From Reichenbachiella sp. 5M10 (lineage in GTDB: Bacteria > Bacteroidota > Bacteroidia > Cytophagales > Cyclobacteriaceae): a stretch of DNA of 64,000 bases. This document shows, in pieces, positions 18,289-26,956 of this stretch. How positions within the stretch are numbered: position 1 is the first letter of the stretch; each line of letters begins with the position of its first letter. Where the stretch lies: assembly GCF_002742335.1 (NCBI RefSeq), contig NZ_MDGR01000007.1, positions 2,546,501-2,610,500 on the forward strand, given 5' to 3'. Under the pieces are notes generated by a model, which was not told where the DNA came from, ran no database searches, and worked only from the letters and a program-made list of their open reading frames with translations. Made by a program: the position numbers and the translations under genes.

Positions 18289-19242
18289 ATGAGTATCAAC
18301 AATCAATTTGGAAAACAAGGCTGGACACCTGAGCGCATCGGCTCACTGGATGGCAAAACATACCTGATCACAGGTACTACCAGCGGCACAGGATATGAAG
18401 CCGCCAGAATATTGCTTTCAAAGGGTGCCAAAGTGGTGATGCTCAATCGCAATCCCACAAAGGCCGCAGATACCATTGCCACCTTGAAGGAAGCACTCGG
18501 CAACTCGATCGACGTACGCAATATCAGCATGGACTTGGCACAACTGGCCTCTGTCCACAATGCGGCAGAAGAAATCCTCAAAACCACACCACAAATCGAT
18601 GCATTGATATGCAACGCGGCTATTGCCCAAGTACCCAAACAAACCCTCACTGTTGATGGCTTTGAAAGTCAGTTGGGCGTCAACCACTACGGCAACTTCC
18701 TATTGCAGGCGCTGCTCTACCCGCGTATCGAAGCATCCAAAGGACGCATCGTGACCGTGGGCAGTATGGGCTACAATTTGGGGATCAAAACGATACAGTT
18801 CGATGATATGAACTGGGACAAAAACTACGGTCCCAACGATGTGTATAGTCAAAGCAAACTCGCACAGATAATGACTGTATACGAACTACAAGACCGATTG
18901 AAAAAAGCCGGCAAGACGGACGTCAAAGTATATGCCTGCCACCCAGGCGCCTCGGCTACCTCCCTTATCAAAACCAGCGGCAGTTTGATGACACGCTTCA
19001 TTTGGCAGATCATGAAATTGACCCCTCTGGTACAATCCGCAGAAAAAGGATCGTATCCCGAATTGATGTGCGCCACAGAACCCGGTTTGGATCAAAGCGT
19101 ATTTTATGGTCCTACAGGCCGAAACTACTGGACCGGTCCCGTCGGCGTGTGTCAATTGGCACCACATGCCAAGGACAAAGCAGTCGCCGAAAAGCTGTGG
19201 CACGTCTCCGAGGAGGCCGTCGGTTTGAAGTGGAATTTGTAA
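18289..19242 (+). CDS. Short-chain dehydrogenase/reductase, protochlorophyllide-reductase-like
   Basis: The 317-residue protein has a classical SDR Rossmann start (TYLITGTTSGTGYEAARIL; TGxxxGxG nucleotide motif), the NNAG-position motif LICNAAIA, the active-site serine region VTVGSMG and the YxxxK catalytic pair in YSQSKLAQ. The closest named relatives I recognise are the retinol dehydrogenase/protochlorophyllide-reductase-like SDRs, whose substrates in non-phototrophs are unknown. It is the first gene of a tight three-gene run with a membrane protein (27 bp later) and an AraC regulator (1 bp after that). Confidence 0.85.
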   Translation: MSINNQFGKQGWTPERIGSLDGKTYLITGTTSGTGYEAARILLSKGAKVVMLNRNPTKAADTIATLKEALGNSIDVRNISMDLAQLASVHNAAEEILKTTPQIDALICNAAIAQVPKQTLTVDGFESQLGVNHYGNFLLQALLYPRIEASKGRIVTVGSMGYNLGIKTIQFDDMNWDKNYGPNDVYSQSKLAQIMTVYELQDRLKKAGKTDVKVYACHPGASATSLIKTSGSLMTRFIWQIMKLTPLVQSAEKGSYPELMCATEPGLDQSVFYGPTGRNYWTGPVGVCQLAPHAKDKAVAEKLWHVSEEAVGLKWNL

Positions 19243-19269
19243 ATTGAAGCATCTTAAAAAAACAAAATC

Positions 19270-19782
19270 ATGGATATATTGAAAGCGGCGATCGATTGGG
19301 CAAAAGCCGAACTCTTTTCCACCCCATTTTTCATTCTTTTTGGAGTAGCATTTATGATGGCAAGCTTGGGCTTTTGGCAGTTGGGCAAAACCGATATAGC
19401 CAAAGCCTACATCATCCCCACGCTGATAGCGGGGGCATTGCTGACGATCATCGGACTAGGTCTGTTTTTCACCAACAAGGCAAGGATTGCTCAATTCGAA
19501 ACGGCCTACAAGGCAGACCCCACCGCTTTTGTGGCCTCAGAGATCGAGCGAGCCGAAGCGACCCTCCAAGAGTACAAAACCATCGTATTTACCGCCATCC
19601 CGGTCATGATCGTGGCATGTGCCCTCGTGCTGTACTTTGTCGGTTCGCCCATTTGGCGCGCCAGTATGATCACTACCATGGCCATGTTGGTGGTGATATT
19701 GCTCATAGACGGCACAGCACAGGCCCGCATTGCCGAGTACCACCAGCAGTTGTTGCTAGCACGCCAAGCCATAGACAAGTAA
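19270..19782 (+). CDS. Four-helix membrane protein, function unknown
   Basis: The 170-residue protein shows two hydrophobic pairs: FILFGVAFMMASLGFW and TLIAGALLTIIGLGLFF, then IVFTAIPVMIVACALVLYF and MITTMAMLVVILLIDG. These are separated by an acidic soluble loop of about 40 residues, predicting four membrane spans. I do not recognise a named family. It is sandwiched between an SDR and an AraC-type regulator, so it probably belongs to that transcript. Confidence 0.7.
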   Translation: MDILKAAIDWAKAELFSTPFFILFGVAFMMASLGFWQLGKTDIAKAYIIPTLIAGALLTIIGLGLFFTNKARIAQFETAYKADPTAFVASEIERAEATLQEYKTIVFTAIPVMIVACALVLYFVGSPIWRASMITTMAMLVVILLIDGTAQARIAEYHQQLLLARQAIDK

Positions 19783-19783
19783 A

Positions 19784-20695
19784 ATGCAGCATTTCAAAAC
19801 ACTCTCTGCCTACCTCGATTACCTGGATCTCCCGCGCCCCGAGCACCCCATGTTCAGCGTCTTTTCGGCCACAGGCGACGGTTTCCTCCCATGTCCGAAG
19901 GAGAGCTCACCACCGATCACCAACGATTGCTACACCATCAGCTTCAAGAAAATAGTAAAGGGCAATCTAATCTACGGCCGTACCCAATACGACTTCACCA
20001 ATGGCGCCTTGTTTTTCATCGCGCCCAGACAAGTCCTCCAGTGGGATAGTAGCGTAGTGTTTGCACAAAAAGGCTTTTCGATCAACTTTCACCAAGATTT
20101 CATCAAAGGCACGGAACTAGCACATCAGATCAAGAAATATGGCTTTTTCTCCTACTCGGTAAATGAAGCCTTGCATCTTTCGCCCAAAGAAGAAAAACAG
20201 ATCGAATCGATAGTCGAAAACATCGACTTGGAGTACCAAAACAATCAAGATGAATTCAGTAAAGAAATCATCCTTTCACAGCTGAGTACACTTTTGAAAT
20301 ATGCCAATCGCTTTTATGAACGACAATTTTTAAATAGAAAAGCACTCTCGAATGATTTGTTGGAGCGGTTTAATCAGTTTTTAAAAGATTATTTTGATTC
20401 AGGTCAACTGCAGCACAACGGGGTTCCTAGCATCGAACAAATGGCAGACAAACTATCGGTTTCGCAACGCTACCTTAGCGATACACTCAAAAGAGAAACG
20501 GGCAAAACCTCCACAGAACATTTGCAACTGTACTTGATCGATGAAGCCAAAAACATTTTATTGAACCCTAACAAAACGATTGCGGAAGTAGCCTATGAAC
20601 TAGGCTTTGAATATCCCCCCTACTTTTCAAGGTTATTCAAAAAGAAAGAAGGAATCAACCCTACAGAATATAGAGAAAAGTACAAAATGAACTAA
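19784..20695 (+). CDS. AraC-family transcriptional regulator
   Basis: The 303-residue protein has an N-terminal cupin-like ligand domain (about 20-160, including GALFFIAPRQVLQWD) and a C-terminal double helix-turn-helix (about 200-300). The latter is recognisable from MADKLSVSQRYLSDTLKRET and IAEVAYELGFEYPPYFSRLF, the two AraC recognition helices. It begins 1 bp after the preceding membrane-protein gene, so translation is probably coupled. The likely target is its own SDR/membrane-protein operon. A hairpin follows at 20797. Confidence 0.9.
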   Translation: MQHFKTLSAYLDYLDLPRPEHPMFSVFSATGDGFLPCPKESSPPITNDCYTISFKKIVKGNLIYGRTQYDFTNGALFFIAPRQVLQWDSSVVFAQKGFSINFHQDFIKGTELAHQIKKYGFFSYSVNEALHLSPKEEKQIESIVENIDLEYQNNQDEFSKEIILSQLSTLLKYANRFYERQFLNRKALSNDLLERFNQFLKDYFDSGQLQHNGVPSIEQMADKLSVSQRYLSDTLKRETGKTSTEHLQLYLIDEAKNILLNPNKTIAEVAYELGFEYPPYFSRLFKKKEGINPTEYREKYKMN

Positions 20696-20796
20696 ATCAT
20701 AAGGACACCAAAAGCAATAAGGATTAGAAAGTCTGCAAAGTACCAATGGAATGCCTCTGTCAAAGCAGAGCCCAACAATCCTGCACCCTACCGTAC

Positions 20797-20818
20797 TTCT
20801 GCTCGTAGAAGAGCAGAA
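20797..20818 (+). terminator. Hairpin downstream of the AraC gene
   Basis: TTCTGCTC and GAGCAGAA form an 8-bp stem with a 6-base loop, about 100 bp after the AraC stop. No T-run follows, so termination strength is uncertain. The rest of the 347-bp gap (20696-21042) shows no gene and should contain the promoter of the beta-helix gene. Confidence 0.4.
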
Positions 20819-21042
20819 CGTCACACACAATACCTTACCCTACACCAATACTCCATAGGCTCTGTCAAATCACTGGATAGGTTTGATGATTTGCACGACC
20901 GATTACCTCCAATTTTTGTATGGATATACCCCCAATTCTGAATTTTCGCTTCTCGTCTACATCCTAACTTACTTGTCAACTAAAGAGGGAACTCTAAGTA
21001 CCAACCCTTTGGAGTGCCTTCGCATCTTTTAACAAGACTAAT

Positions 21043-23100
21043 ATGACTATGAAAAACTCAGTACTATGTTTGGGGGCATTCCTTATGCTCTCATTTTCGC
21101 TCCAAGCGACAACCTACAACTGCAGCACGGTGCAGCAAATCACAGACGCCTTAGCTGCCGCGACGGCCGGAGATGAAATCATCATTGCGGCGGGGACCTA
21201 CGTGTCCAGCAATTCAATCCAAGCAGCCTACTACTATGGAGGCGCCAATGGCACTGCCTCCAATCCCATCATCCTCAGAGGAGCCTCATCCAGCAACCGA
21301 CCCCACCTCAAGGGCAACAACCTCAGCAGCCGCACAGTACTCCGCATCGAAGGAGACTACTGGATCGTCAAGGATCTCGAGATTTCGTATGGACAAAAAG
21401 GCCTGGTGTTTGACAATTCCAACCACAGCCAAGCCATCCACTGTGCCATTCACACCTTCGGCAATGAAGCCGTACATGTACGTGACGGGTCTGACTATGT
21501 GACCATCGACGATTGTACAATCTACGACACAGGCAATGTAAACCCAGGCTTTGGAGAAGGCGTCTACATCGGAACAGACAAAGGCTCATGGAGCAACCAC
21601 GACCACTATGTAGACCACACGACGGTTAAAAACTGTAGCATCGGTCCCGATGTACGTGCAGAGGCATTTGATATCAAAGAAGGCTCTACGGAGACTATCG
21701 TGGAGTACAATACGGTGGATGCCAGTGGCATCTCTGGGGACAACTATGCGGATTCTTTCATGGACCTAAAGGGCATCAGAACCTATGTAAGGTACAACAC
21801 CTTCAATCAAAACGGTGAAGGCAACATCACACGTGGTATCGCCGTGCATGACCGAGGAGTAGAACTCTCCGGCTATGATCACATCGCTCACCACAATACC
21901 TTCAACATGGACGATGCGGATGGCAACATCATGGAGGCCTACGGCGGTACTTCAGAAGTCTATGCCGTCTACAACACCCGCAGCCCTTCGGGAGACGTCT
22001 ACAACAGCCGCATCACCGAAAGCTGCCCAAGCTGGTATGGTGCCTGCTCCCCGAGCGGCTCCAATCAATCGCCTAGCGTCAGCATCTCATCTCCCAACAC
22101 TGGTGCGACCCTCACCGCTGGTGATGACCTCACGCTATCCGCTGTAGCCAACGACTCTGACGGACAGATCACCTTGGTGGAGTTCTACAGCAACGGGTCC
22201 AAAATAGGCCAAGACAATTCCTACCCCTACGCCTACACATGGTCGAGCGTGAGCGCGGGCAATTATACCCTCACGGCTGTTGCCACCGATGACAGCAATG
22301 CCCAAACAACCTCATCGAGTGTATCCATCACCGTCAATGCATCAGGAGGTGGCAATGATGGAGGTGGAAACAATGGCGGCTCTTCTGACTTGAGCATCCA
22401 GTATGAACCTGGAGACACAGATACTGACAACAACAAAATCAAGCCTTACATCAAAATCCACAACGACGGAGCGAGCAGCGTGCCCTATGCTGACCTCACC
22501 GTGCGGTATTGGTTTAGCCAAGAAGGATCAGCTTCACCAGTGTTCAACTGTGACTATGCTGCCCTCGGCAACTCCAACGTCAACGGCACTTTTGTCAATA
22601 CCTCTGGGGTCAACTACTACCTCGAAGTGTCCTTTGACGCCTCTGCGGGTAGCCTATCAGCCGATGACGACTCTGGCAACCTGAAACTACGCATCACCAA
22701 CAGCGATTGGTCCAACCCCGACGAAACCAACGATTACTCATTCGACGGTAGCATCTCTTCGTACACAGAGCATGCATCCATCACTCTCTACCAAAACGGA
22801 ACCTTGGTTTGGGGAACTGAGCCTAACACAGGCGCACGTACAACAATCCCTACACCATCGGCCCATTCACTCGACCTATCGATCTACCCTAACCCTAGCA
22901 CTGGACTACTCCAGATCACAGGAATCAACACAGGTGAGGTCCGTGTTCTCGACTTGCTCGGAAGGGTCAAATACAGCAGTCACTATACCGCGGACGAAAA
23001 TAATATCGCGCTAGACCTCTCGTCATTCCCCACTGGCTACTACATCGTGACAATCCAAACAGAGGATGATTACTTCTCTAAAAAGGTCTTCAAGAAATAA
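21043..23100 (+). CDS. Secreted beta-helix protein, putative polysaccharide lyase, with CBM3 and T9SS tail
   Basis: The 685-residue protein has a signal peptide ending near SLQA (start at 21043, or at an ATG two codons later). A right-handed parallel beta-helix fills about 25-340 (repeats such as DYVTIDDCTIYDTG and DHIAHHNTFNMDDADGN). Next is an Ig-like module (SVSISSPNTGATLTAGDDL, about 345-430), a Gly/Asn linker, a CBM3-like cellulose-binding module (about 450-600, from LSIQYEPGDTDTDNNKIKPY) and a Por-type type IX sorting tail (SIYPNPSTGLLQI to the end). The helix resembles pectate-lyase-like PL folds; catalysis is inferred, because no diagnostic active-site motif was verified. Confidence 0.8.
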   Translation: MTMKNSVLCLGAFLMLSFSLQATTYNCSTVQQITDALAAATAGDEIIIAAGTYVSSNSIQAAYYYGGANGTASNPIILRGASSSNRPHLKGNNLSSRTVLRIEGDYWIVKDLEISYGQKGLVFDNSNHSQAIHCAIHTFGNEAVHVRDGSDYVTIDDCTIYDTGNVNPGFGEGVYIGTDKGSWSNHDHYVDHTTVKNCSIGPDVRAEAFDIKEGSTETIVEYNTVDASGISGDNYADSFMDLKGIRTYVRYNTFNQNGEGNITRGIAVHDRGVELSGYDHIAHHNTFNMDDADGNIMEAYGGTSEVYAVYNTRSPSGDVYNSRITESCPSWYGACSPSGSNQSPSVSISSPNTGATLTAGDDLTLSAVANDSDGQITLVEFYSNGSKIGQDNSYPYAYTWSSVSAGNYTLTAVATDDSNAQTTSSSVSITVNASGGGNDGGGNNGGSSDLSIQYEPGDTDTDNNKIKPYIKIHNDGASSVPYADLTVRYWFSQEGSASPVFNCDYAALGNSNVNGTFVNTSGVNYYLEVSFDASAGSLSADDDSGNLKLRITNSDWSNPDETNDYSFDGSISSYTEHASITLYQNGTLVWGTEPNTGARTTIPTPSAHSLDLSIYPNPSTGLLQITGINTGEVRVLDLLGRVKYSSHYTADENNIALDLSSFPTGYYIVTIQTEDDYFSKKVFKK

Positions 23101-23146
23101 GCCTTCAATAGTCCTGCAGTCACCCATCGGTTGAGGACTGGATACT

Positions 23147-23182
23147 CAATCCGTACCAAGAGATATCTCTCGGTACGGATTG
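23147..23182 (+). terminator. Near-perfect 36-bp palindrome after beta-helix gene
   Basis: CAATCCGTACC and GGTACGGATTG flank the inner palindrome AGAGATATCTCT, giving an almost continuous hairpin 46 bp after the stop codon. It is a likely terminator for the beta-helix gene and could also act on the opposing NlpC/P60 transcript. Confidence 0.6.
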
Positions 23183-23341
23183 TCACTCAAAACGCCTAAA
23201 ACTCATAAGGCTAAGCCCTACAACAGGGGCTGTTTAGTCCATCAAAGACAACTAAACAATATGCACATGAAGCACGCAACTACTCATAACTGAGAACGCT
23301 CCCGTCCAACCAAACACAGGAAAAAAGCATCTGAAGTAAGA

Positions 23342-23953
23342 CTAATCCTCATTCAATCTTACAGGAGTATCTGCATCCTTCGGTATCGGAACTTCTGGAA
23401 TCACTCCAAATATGCGTGTACCAAACAGATAGTGTTCGTTCCAATAATACGGATCATCCATCGGGACAATCTGTACGCCCTTGGACGTGGAAGCATGAAT
23501 CATCTGACCATCCTCAATGACGAATGCCGCATGCGTCACCAGTTTACTCGTAGGATAGGTCCGGGAAAAGAAAATTACATCCCCAGGCATCAGCTCGTCT
23601 CGATCCAATACAATCTGCCCAAAACGGGCCAGCGCTTGTGCACCATGTGGGGCCTGCAGTCCCAAATCCCTAAAGGTCCTAAATATCAAACCTGAGCAAT
23701 CCATGCCTTGGGTGGTTGTCCCTCCATACTGATATGGAGTACCTAGATACGTTTTGGCCTTGGCAATGAATTCTTCTCGGGTACGTGTCCCACAGTCAAA
23801 CGACTTGGCATACCCTCCCTTCCTAAATTGGTCGATTCGCTCAAGCATGAGCGAATCATTCAGGTGTTGGGCCAAGAGTACCGAAAGTGCATCCTGAGCA
23901 CTACTCCTCTCAACACACACCATCCAAAGTACAAGAGTCAATATTTTTTTCAT
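23342..23953 (-). CDS. NlpC/P60 (C40) cell-wall peptidase
   Basis: The 203-residue protein has a signal peptide (MKKILTLVLWMVCVERSSAQ) and a C40 peptidase domain over about 65-185. The catalytic cysteine is in YGGTTTQGMDCSGLIFRTF and the histidine in KLVTHAAFVIEDG; IHAST gives a further conserved histidine. These enzymes hydrolyse peptidoglycan stem peptides in the periplasm. It is a stand-alone gene converging with the beta-helix gene and next to the accessory island. There is no evident link with polysaccharide use. Confidence 0.9.
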   Translation of the reverse strand: MKKILTLVLWMVCVERSSAQDALSVLLAQHLNDSLMLERIDQFRKGGYAKSFDCGTRTREEFIAKAKTYLGTPYQYGGTTTQGMDCSGLIFRTFRDLGLQAPHGAQALARFGQIVLDRDELMPGDVIFFSRTYPTSKLVTHAAFVIEDGQMIHASTSKGVQIVPMDDPYYWNEHYLFGTRIFGVIPEVPIPKDADTPVRLNED

Positions 23954-24121
23954 CTACATGATATTTACAACAATCAAACAACCGCTCAGTCACTCTCAAA
24001 GTTTCGATTGGATGCCGAAAAGCAATCCCGCGTGATAATATACGGAGAATCTCCAATCCCTATACCGAAAACGGGTTGCCCGTTTGCTAAAAACACCAAA
24101 GTAGCCTAAGCAAAGAATGGA

Positions 24122-24200
24122 ATCGAACTACAGCGCGCACTCAAAATCACCAACGGTGACCTTACGATAGCTGGCCAGACAGCTCCTGGCGAGGGCATTT
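24122..24200 (+). pseudogene. 79-bp fragment of a PL1 pectate lyase gene
   Basis: This stretch matches 38833-38911, inside the intact PL1 gene, at 77 of 79 positions; the two differences are in the codons just after the shared ATCGAACTACAG. In the intact gene it encodes [20 protein letters not shown] and the following residues. Nothing before or after matches. It is either a relic of a second lyase copy or a duplication made when the island between the two copies formed. The high identity suggests a recent event. Confidence 0.85.
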
Positions 24201-24218
24201 TGGACTTGCAACAAAGCT

Positions 24219-24350
24219 AAGCTTACCTGAGCCTGAAGGTAAGCTTACCAGAGCCCCAACCTAAGCTTACCGCAGGGTGAACCTAAGCTTACCTCGACCC
24301 TGAGGTAAGGCAACATAGGAGCCGAACTAAGCTTAGGTTGGAGAGATCAA
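24219..24350. repeat. 22-bp tandem repeat with AAGCTTACC core
   Basis: AAGCTTACC begins at 24219, 24241, 24263 and 24285, exactly 22 bp apart. A degenerate unit follows at 24307 and a last AAGCTTAGG at 24329. The nine constant bases are followed by about ten variable bases and then GGT, CCT or ACT, so unit junctions form GGTAAGCTTACC-like palindromes. The period is not a multiple of three, which argues against coding. It lies between the lyase fragment and the cassette array. Confidence 0.75.
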
Positions 24351-24784
24351 GTCTCATCCCCCTCCCAATCCAAAATACAGCACCCACCTCATCGCATTTT
24401 GTGATATACCAAGAGGTTTGCCTGTAGCCTTGGGAAATATCGACAGGAAATACTAGTTTGGCCTCACCAAGCCGATCAGCAGTCGGCTTCCTGCAGCATA
24501 AGTTCGAGAAATAAGTACACGATCAAGGGAAACGCGAAATAAGCTTTGAACCCTTCGCCTGAGGCATTACTCGGAATCCGAATAGCCCTCCGTCAGGTTT
24601 TGGAGCAAGTAGGTATCAACCTAGGATTGTTGTTTGGTCACTAGACTATCACTATCTTCGAAGTGTGCAGCCATCTCTATCCTGTGAGCTATTCACCCTA
24701 TTGAGAGCTGTCACTACGTAGAAAAATAAAGAACAGTATAAAAGACATAGCAGATATAAAGTGCACTGTGCACTTTACACAAAT
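24351..24784. other. Non-coding left flank of the cassette array
   Basis: No convincing gene was found on either strand here. It contains a hairpin AAGCCGA/TCGGCTT at 24469-24489, a TCATCCCCCT motif near 24353 like those upstream of the second SusC gene, and a 19-bp palindrome at 24758-24776 beside the first cassette. An integrase gene would normally be expected in this position and is absent. Confidence 0.5.
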
Positions 24785-24793
24785 GTTACAGGC
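24758..24793 (+). other. Left boundary of the array, attI-like candidate
   Basis: AAAGTGCAC-T-GTGCACTTT is a palindrome at 24758-24776, 8 bp before the first cassette junction. The first cassette starts with GTTACAGGC (24785-24793), whose exact reverse complement closes that cassette at 25427-25435. Unlike every later junction up to 38155, this one has no attC-like element before it. That is the position of the attI site in integrons. The identification is inferred from geometry only. Confidence 0.45.
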
Positions 24794-24806
24794 AATTAGT
24801 ACTAGA

Positions 24807-25421
24807 ATGAACCAAAACCTTTTCTCAAAAACAATGTCAGGCAAAACCGAAGCTGAACTTAATGCAGTACTTGCCGAAAACTCCCCATATGTCGAAGAAG
24901 CCCGTCAAGCCGCTGTGTGGGAACTCGAAAAGCGTAACGCTGAATCCGAAGTAACCATGAAACTTGATTCGGAACCTTCGAAAGCAAAATCAGAGAGCCT
25001 CGAAGAACAATATGAACCAGTATTTAATAAAAGTAAAAAATACATTACTGATGATCCTGATGCACCTGAACTCTACACCAAAACAGCTATAACTCTATTT
25101 TCAGCCCTTTTCTCAACTATTTTTGGAGCTGCCCTGCTTATGTCGAACATGAAGACAATGGGCAGAAGTTCAAGTAGATTTTTGGTTTTAGCATTTGGAG
25201 TGGTTTACACAGCCATTATAATTTTTACCAACGAAAAAATTGGAACTAATTCCAGTTTGGTGACCGTATTCAACCTAGTTGGCGCAGTAATTTTAACCGA
25301 GATTTTCTGGAATCATCAACTCGGCAAAGAATTGAAACACCGCAAGAAGAAGATTTGGAAGCCTCTTATCATTTCAATCATCATAACGATACCTTTTATT
25401 TTGGCTTTGATTTATGGCTAA
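24807..25421 (+). CDS. Cassette 1: membrane protein, function unknown
   Basis: From the ATG at 24807 the product has 204 residues; the frame extends further upstream but would cross the cassette boundary. The N-terminal half is charged and helical (SGKTEAELNAVLAENSPYVE). The C-terminal half has four hydrophobic helices (ITLFSALFSTIFGAALLM, FLVLAFGVVYTAIIIF, VTVFNLVGAVILTEIFW, PLIISIIITIPFILALIYG). No family is recognised. It is the first gene of the array and so, in integron logic, the most recently acquired. Confidence 0.7.
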   Translation: MNQNLFSKTMSGKTEAELNAVLAENSPYVEEARQAAVWELEKRNAESEVTMKLDSEPSKAKSESLEEQYEPVFNKSKKYITDDPDAPELYTKTAITLFSALFSTIFGAALLMSNMKTMGRSSSRFLVLAFGVVYTAIIIFTNEKIGTNSSLVTVFNLVGAVILTEIFWNHQLGKELKHRKKKIWKPLIISIIITIPFILALIYG

Positions 25422-25426
25422 AAAAA

Positions 25427-25665
25427 GCCTGTAACATGGCGTCATAGTGCATGTGCGAACTGAGCATCTAGCCAGCCTCGGCGGAACGAACCCGTGCATC
25501 TGTCGCGGGAAAAACTTCTCTGCTTATAGCAAGATCAGTTCGCCGCAGCGGAAGATCGGCGGAACGCAGCTCTCACCGATTCGCTAGTAGGTTCGGCAGA
25601 TTTTCACTACTTTGGCTGTATTATCAAACGACACGCACACGCACCATACGCAGGCGTTAGAGCCC
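25427..25665 (+). repeat. attC-like element 1 (type A)
   Basis: It begins GCCTGTAAC (mate of 24785) and ends GTTAGAGCCC, which opens the next cassette. The outer arms pair imperfectly: GCGT-AT-GTGC-TGTGCG on the left matches CGCACA-GCAC-AT-ACGC on the right. At about 239 bp it is much longer than usual attC sites. Type A recurs at 26948, 27723 and 37093. Confidence 0.75.
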
Positions 25666-25686
25666 ATCAGAGCAACTCGTAAGGTC

Positions 25687-26070
25687 ATGAGGATAATCAA
25701 ACTTTTAGCCGTTTTATTTTCTATTGGTATCATCGGTTACCTTGGATATGTTGCATACTTCGTATTTAGTCCTGAAATTGAGAACTTCAAGAACAGAACC
25801 GAATTCAACTCCGAACTTTGGAAGAACTGGGAAGATACGGAAGCAAGCGCCTCTTTAAGATGGGACATGACTCATAGCCTAACCACGAACTTCGAACTCA
25901 TTGGAATGTCAAGCGAACAGGTAATTGAACTTCTTGGTCAACCCTCGGGTAGGAGCAATTCTGAACTAAGATACTATCTGGGAATGTCAAGACATTGGAT
26001 AGACACTGGATCATTAGTATTGGAACTTGAAGAAGGCAAGGTGGTCAACTACAGAATCTGGCACGGTTAA
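25687..26070 (+). CDS. Cassette 2: membrane-anchored SmpA/OmlA-like protein
   Basis: From the ATG at 25687 the product has 127 residues. A longer TTG-started frame begins inside the attC-like repeat and is not preferred. An N-terminal helix (IIKLLAVLFSIGIIGYLGYV) anchors a small domain with GMSSEQVIELLGQPSG followed by beta strands (LVLELEEGKVVNYRIW). This resembles the SmpA/OmlA (BamE-like) fold common in small lipoproteins. The assignment rests on motif shape only. Confidence 0.65.
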   Translation: MRIIKLLAVLFSIGIIGYLGYVAYFVFSPEIENFKNRTEFNSELWKNWEDTEASASLRWDMTHSLTTNFELIGMSSEQVIELLGQPSGRSNSELRYYLGMSRHWIDTGSLVLELEEGKVVNYRIWHG

Positions 26071-26105
26071 ACTCCAACGAACGAATAAGCAAGACGAAAA
26101 TAAAC

Positions 26106-26341
26106 GGGCTCTAACATAGCGTGATAGCGAATGCCCATGCTGCGTGACCAATGGTGTGCGGGAAACAGCACCGCCGCGCCGCTCAGGAATCAATAGAATA
26201 CCGAGGAATGGTCATTCGTGACTCAAGCTGTCTCGATCAACAGGAATGGCTAAATAGACTTTTGTAGTTTGTCGCGATTCGGCTACTTTAGTGCTTTATC
26301 AAACCGTGTGGGCACATCGCCATACGCGGACGTTACATGCC
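26106..26341 (+). repeat. attC-like element 2 (type B)
   Basis: It begins GGGCTCTAAC (exact mate of 25656-25665) and ends GTTACATGCC. The left arm CGT-AT-GCGA-TGCCCA pairs with GGGCACATCGCCATACGC on the right. Apart from the AAC and GTT ends and the outer arms, its sequence differs from type A. A relative lies at 33829. Confidence 0.75.
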
Positions 26342-26956
26342 ATGAATATGAAGCCAACATTGTACTTATTTCTAGCCATCCTTTTGTTATCCTGCTCGAA
26401 CAGAACAGGTGAACGAGTAGATGCATCAATCCTGAACCTAGAAACTTCCGAAGCTCTAAACAGAGATCAAATAACAGAAAACGATTCCGTTGTTGAATAT
26501 CTTAATGTTTCATTTCCTTACTCGCCGATTACGATTAACGAAGTAAGAAACGACATCTTAGGTCGAACTGAACAGATTAAGCAAGAACTCATTTCGAACT
26601 GTGGCGGTTTGGATGAATACGGTAATATTTTTAGCCCAACCGAACAGAAAATTGTATTCGATTTTTTGGTGAACCAAGGCAAGGGAAAGGAGTTTCAACA
26701 GTTGGCGAACTCCATTGTTGACTATTCTATTGAACAAGGGATTCCGCAGCAACGAATAGCTCAAGATGCTCAAGAAATAGCAGTATTCAAAAATGACCCC
26801 AATCAAGCCCAAAAGACTTTTGTCGGTATTTATTTCAGCCGGGCTAACTTGATCGAAGCACTGAACGCAATGACAACAATCGAATCATACGTCCTACAAG
26901 TTGAAAGCGTCTACCTGAACAGGCAACTGATGCAAATAGAGCAAAACGGCATGTAA
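26342..26956 (+). CDS. Cassette 3: lipoprotein, function unknown
   Basis: The ATG at 26342 directly follows the cassette start GTTACATGCC. The 204-residue product has a lipoprotein signal (LYLFLAILLLSCSNRTG). The mature part is mainly helical and soluble with no recognised domain. The TAA stop lies inside the closing inverted repeat (GGCATGTAAC at 26948-26957), so gene and recombination site overlap. Confidence 0.7.
   Translation: MNMKPTLYLFLAILLLSCSNRTGERVDASILNLETSEALNRDQITENDSVVEYLNVSFPYSPITINEVRNDILGRTEQIKQELISNCGGLDEYGNIFSPTEQKIVFDFLVNQGKGKEFQQLANSIVDYSIEQGIPQQRIAQDAQEIAVFKNDPNQAQKTFVGIYFSRANLIEALNAMTTIESYVLQVESVYLNRQLMQIEQNGM

Noticed and set aside
23960-24121. Gene between the NlpC/P60 gene and the lyase fragment
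   Set aside because: The only frame is a short shadow with no plausible composition. A small hairpin (AAACGGG/CCCGTTT) is present but no gene.
24219-24350. CRISPR array
   Set aside because: Period is 22 bp with only 9-12 constant bases and about 10 variable ones, and no cas gene is nearby.
25612-25686. TTG-started N-terminal extensions of cassette genes 2, 4 and 5
   Set aside because: The shared residues are encoded by the recombination repeat, and each gene has its own ATG with a sensible signal or helix start about 20-31 bp after the GTT junction.
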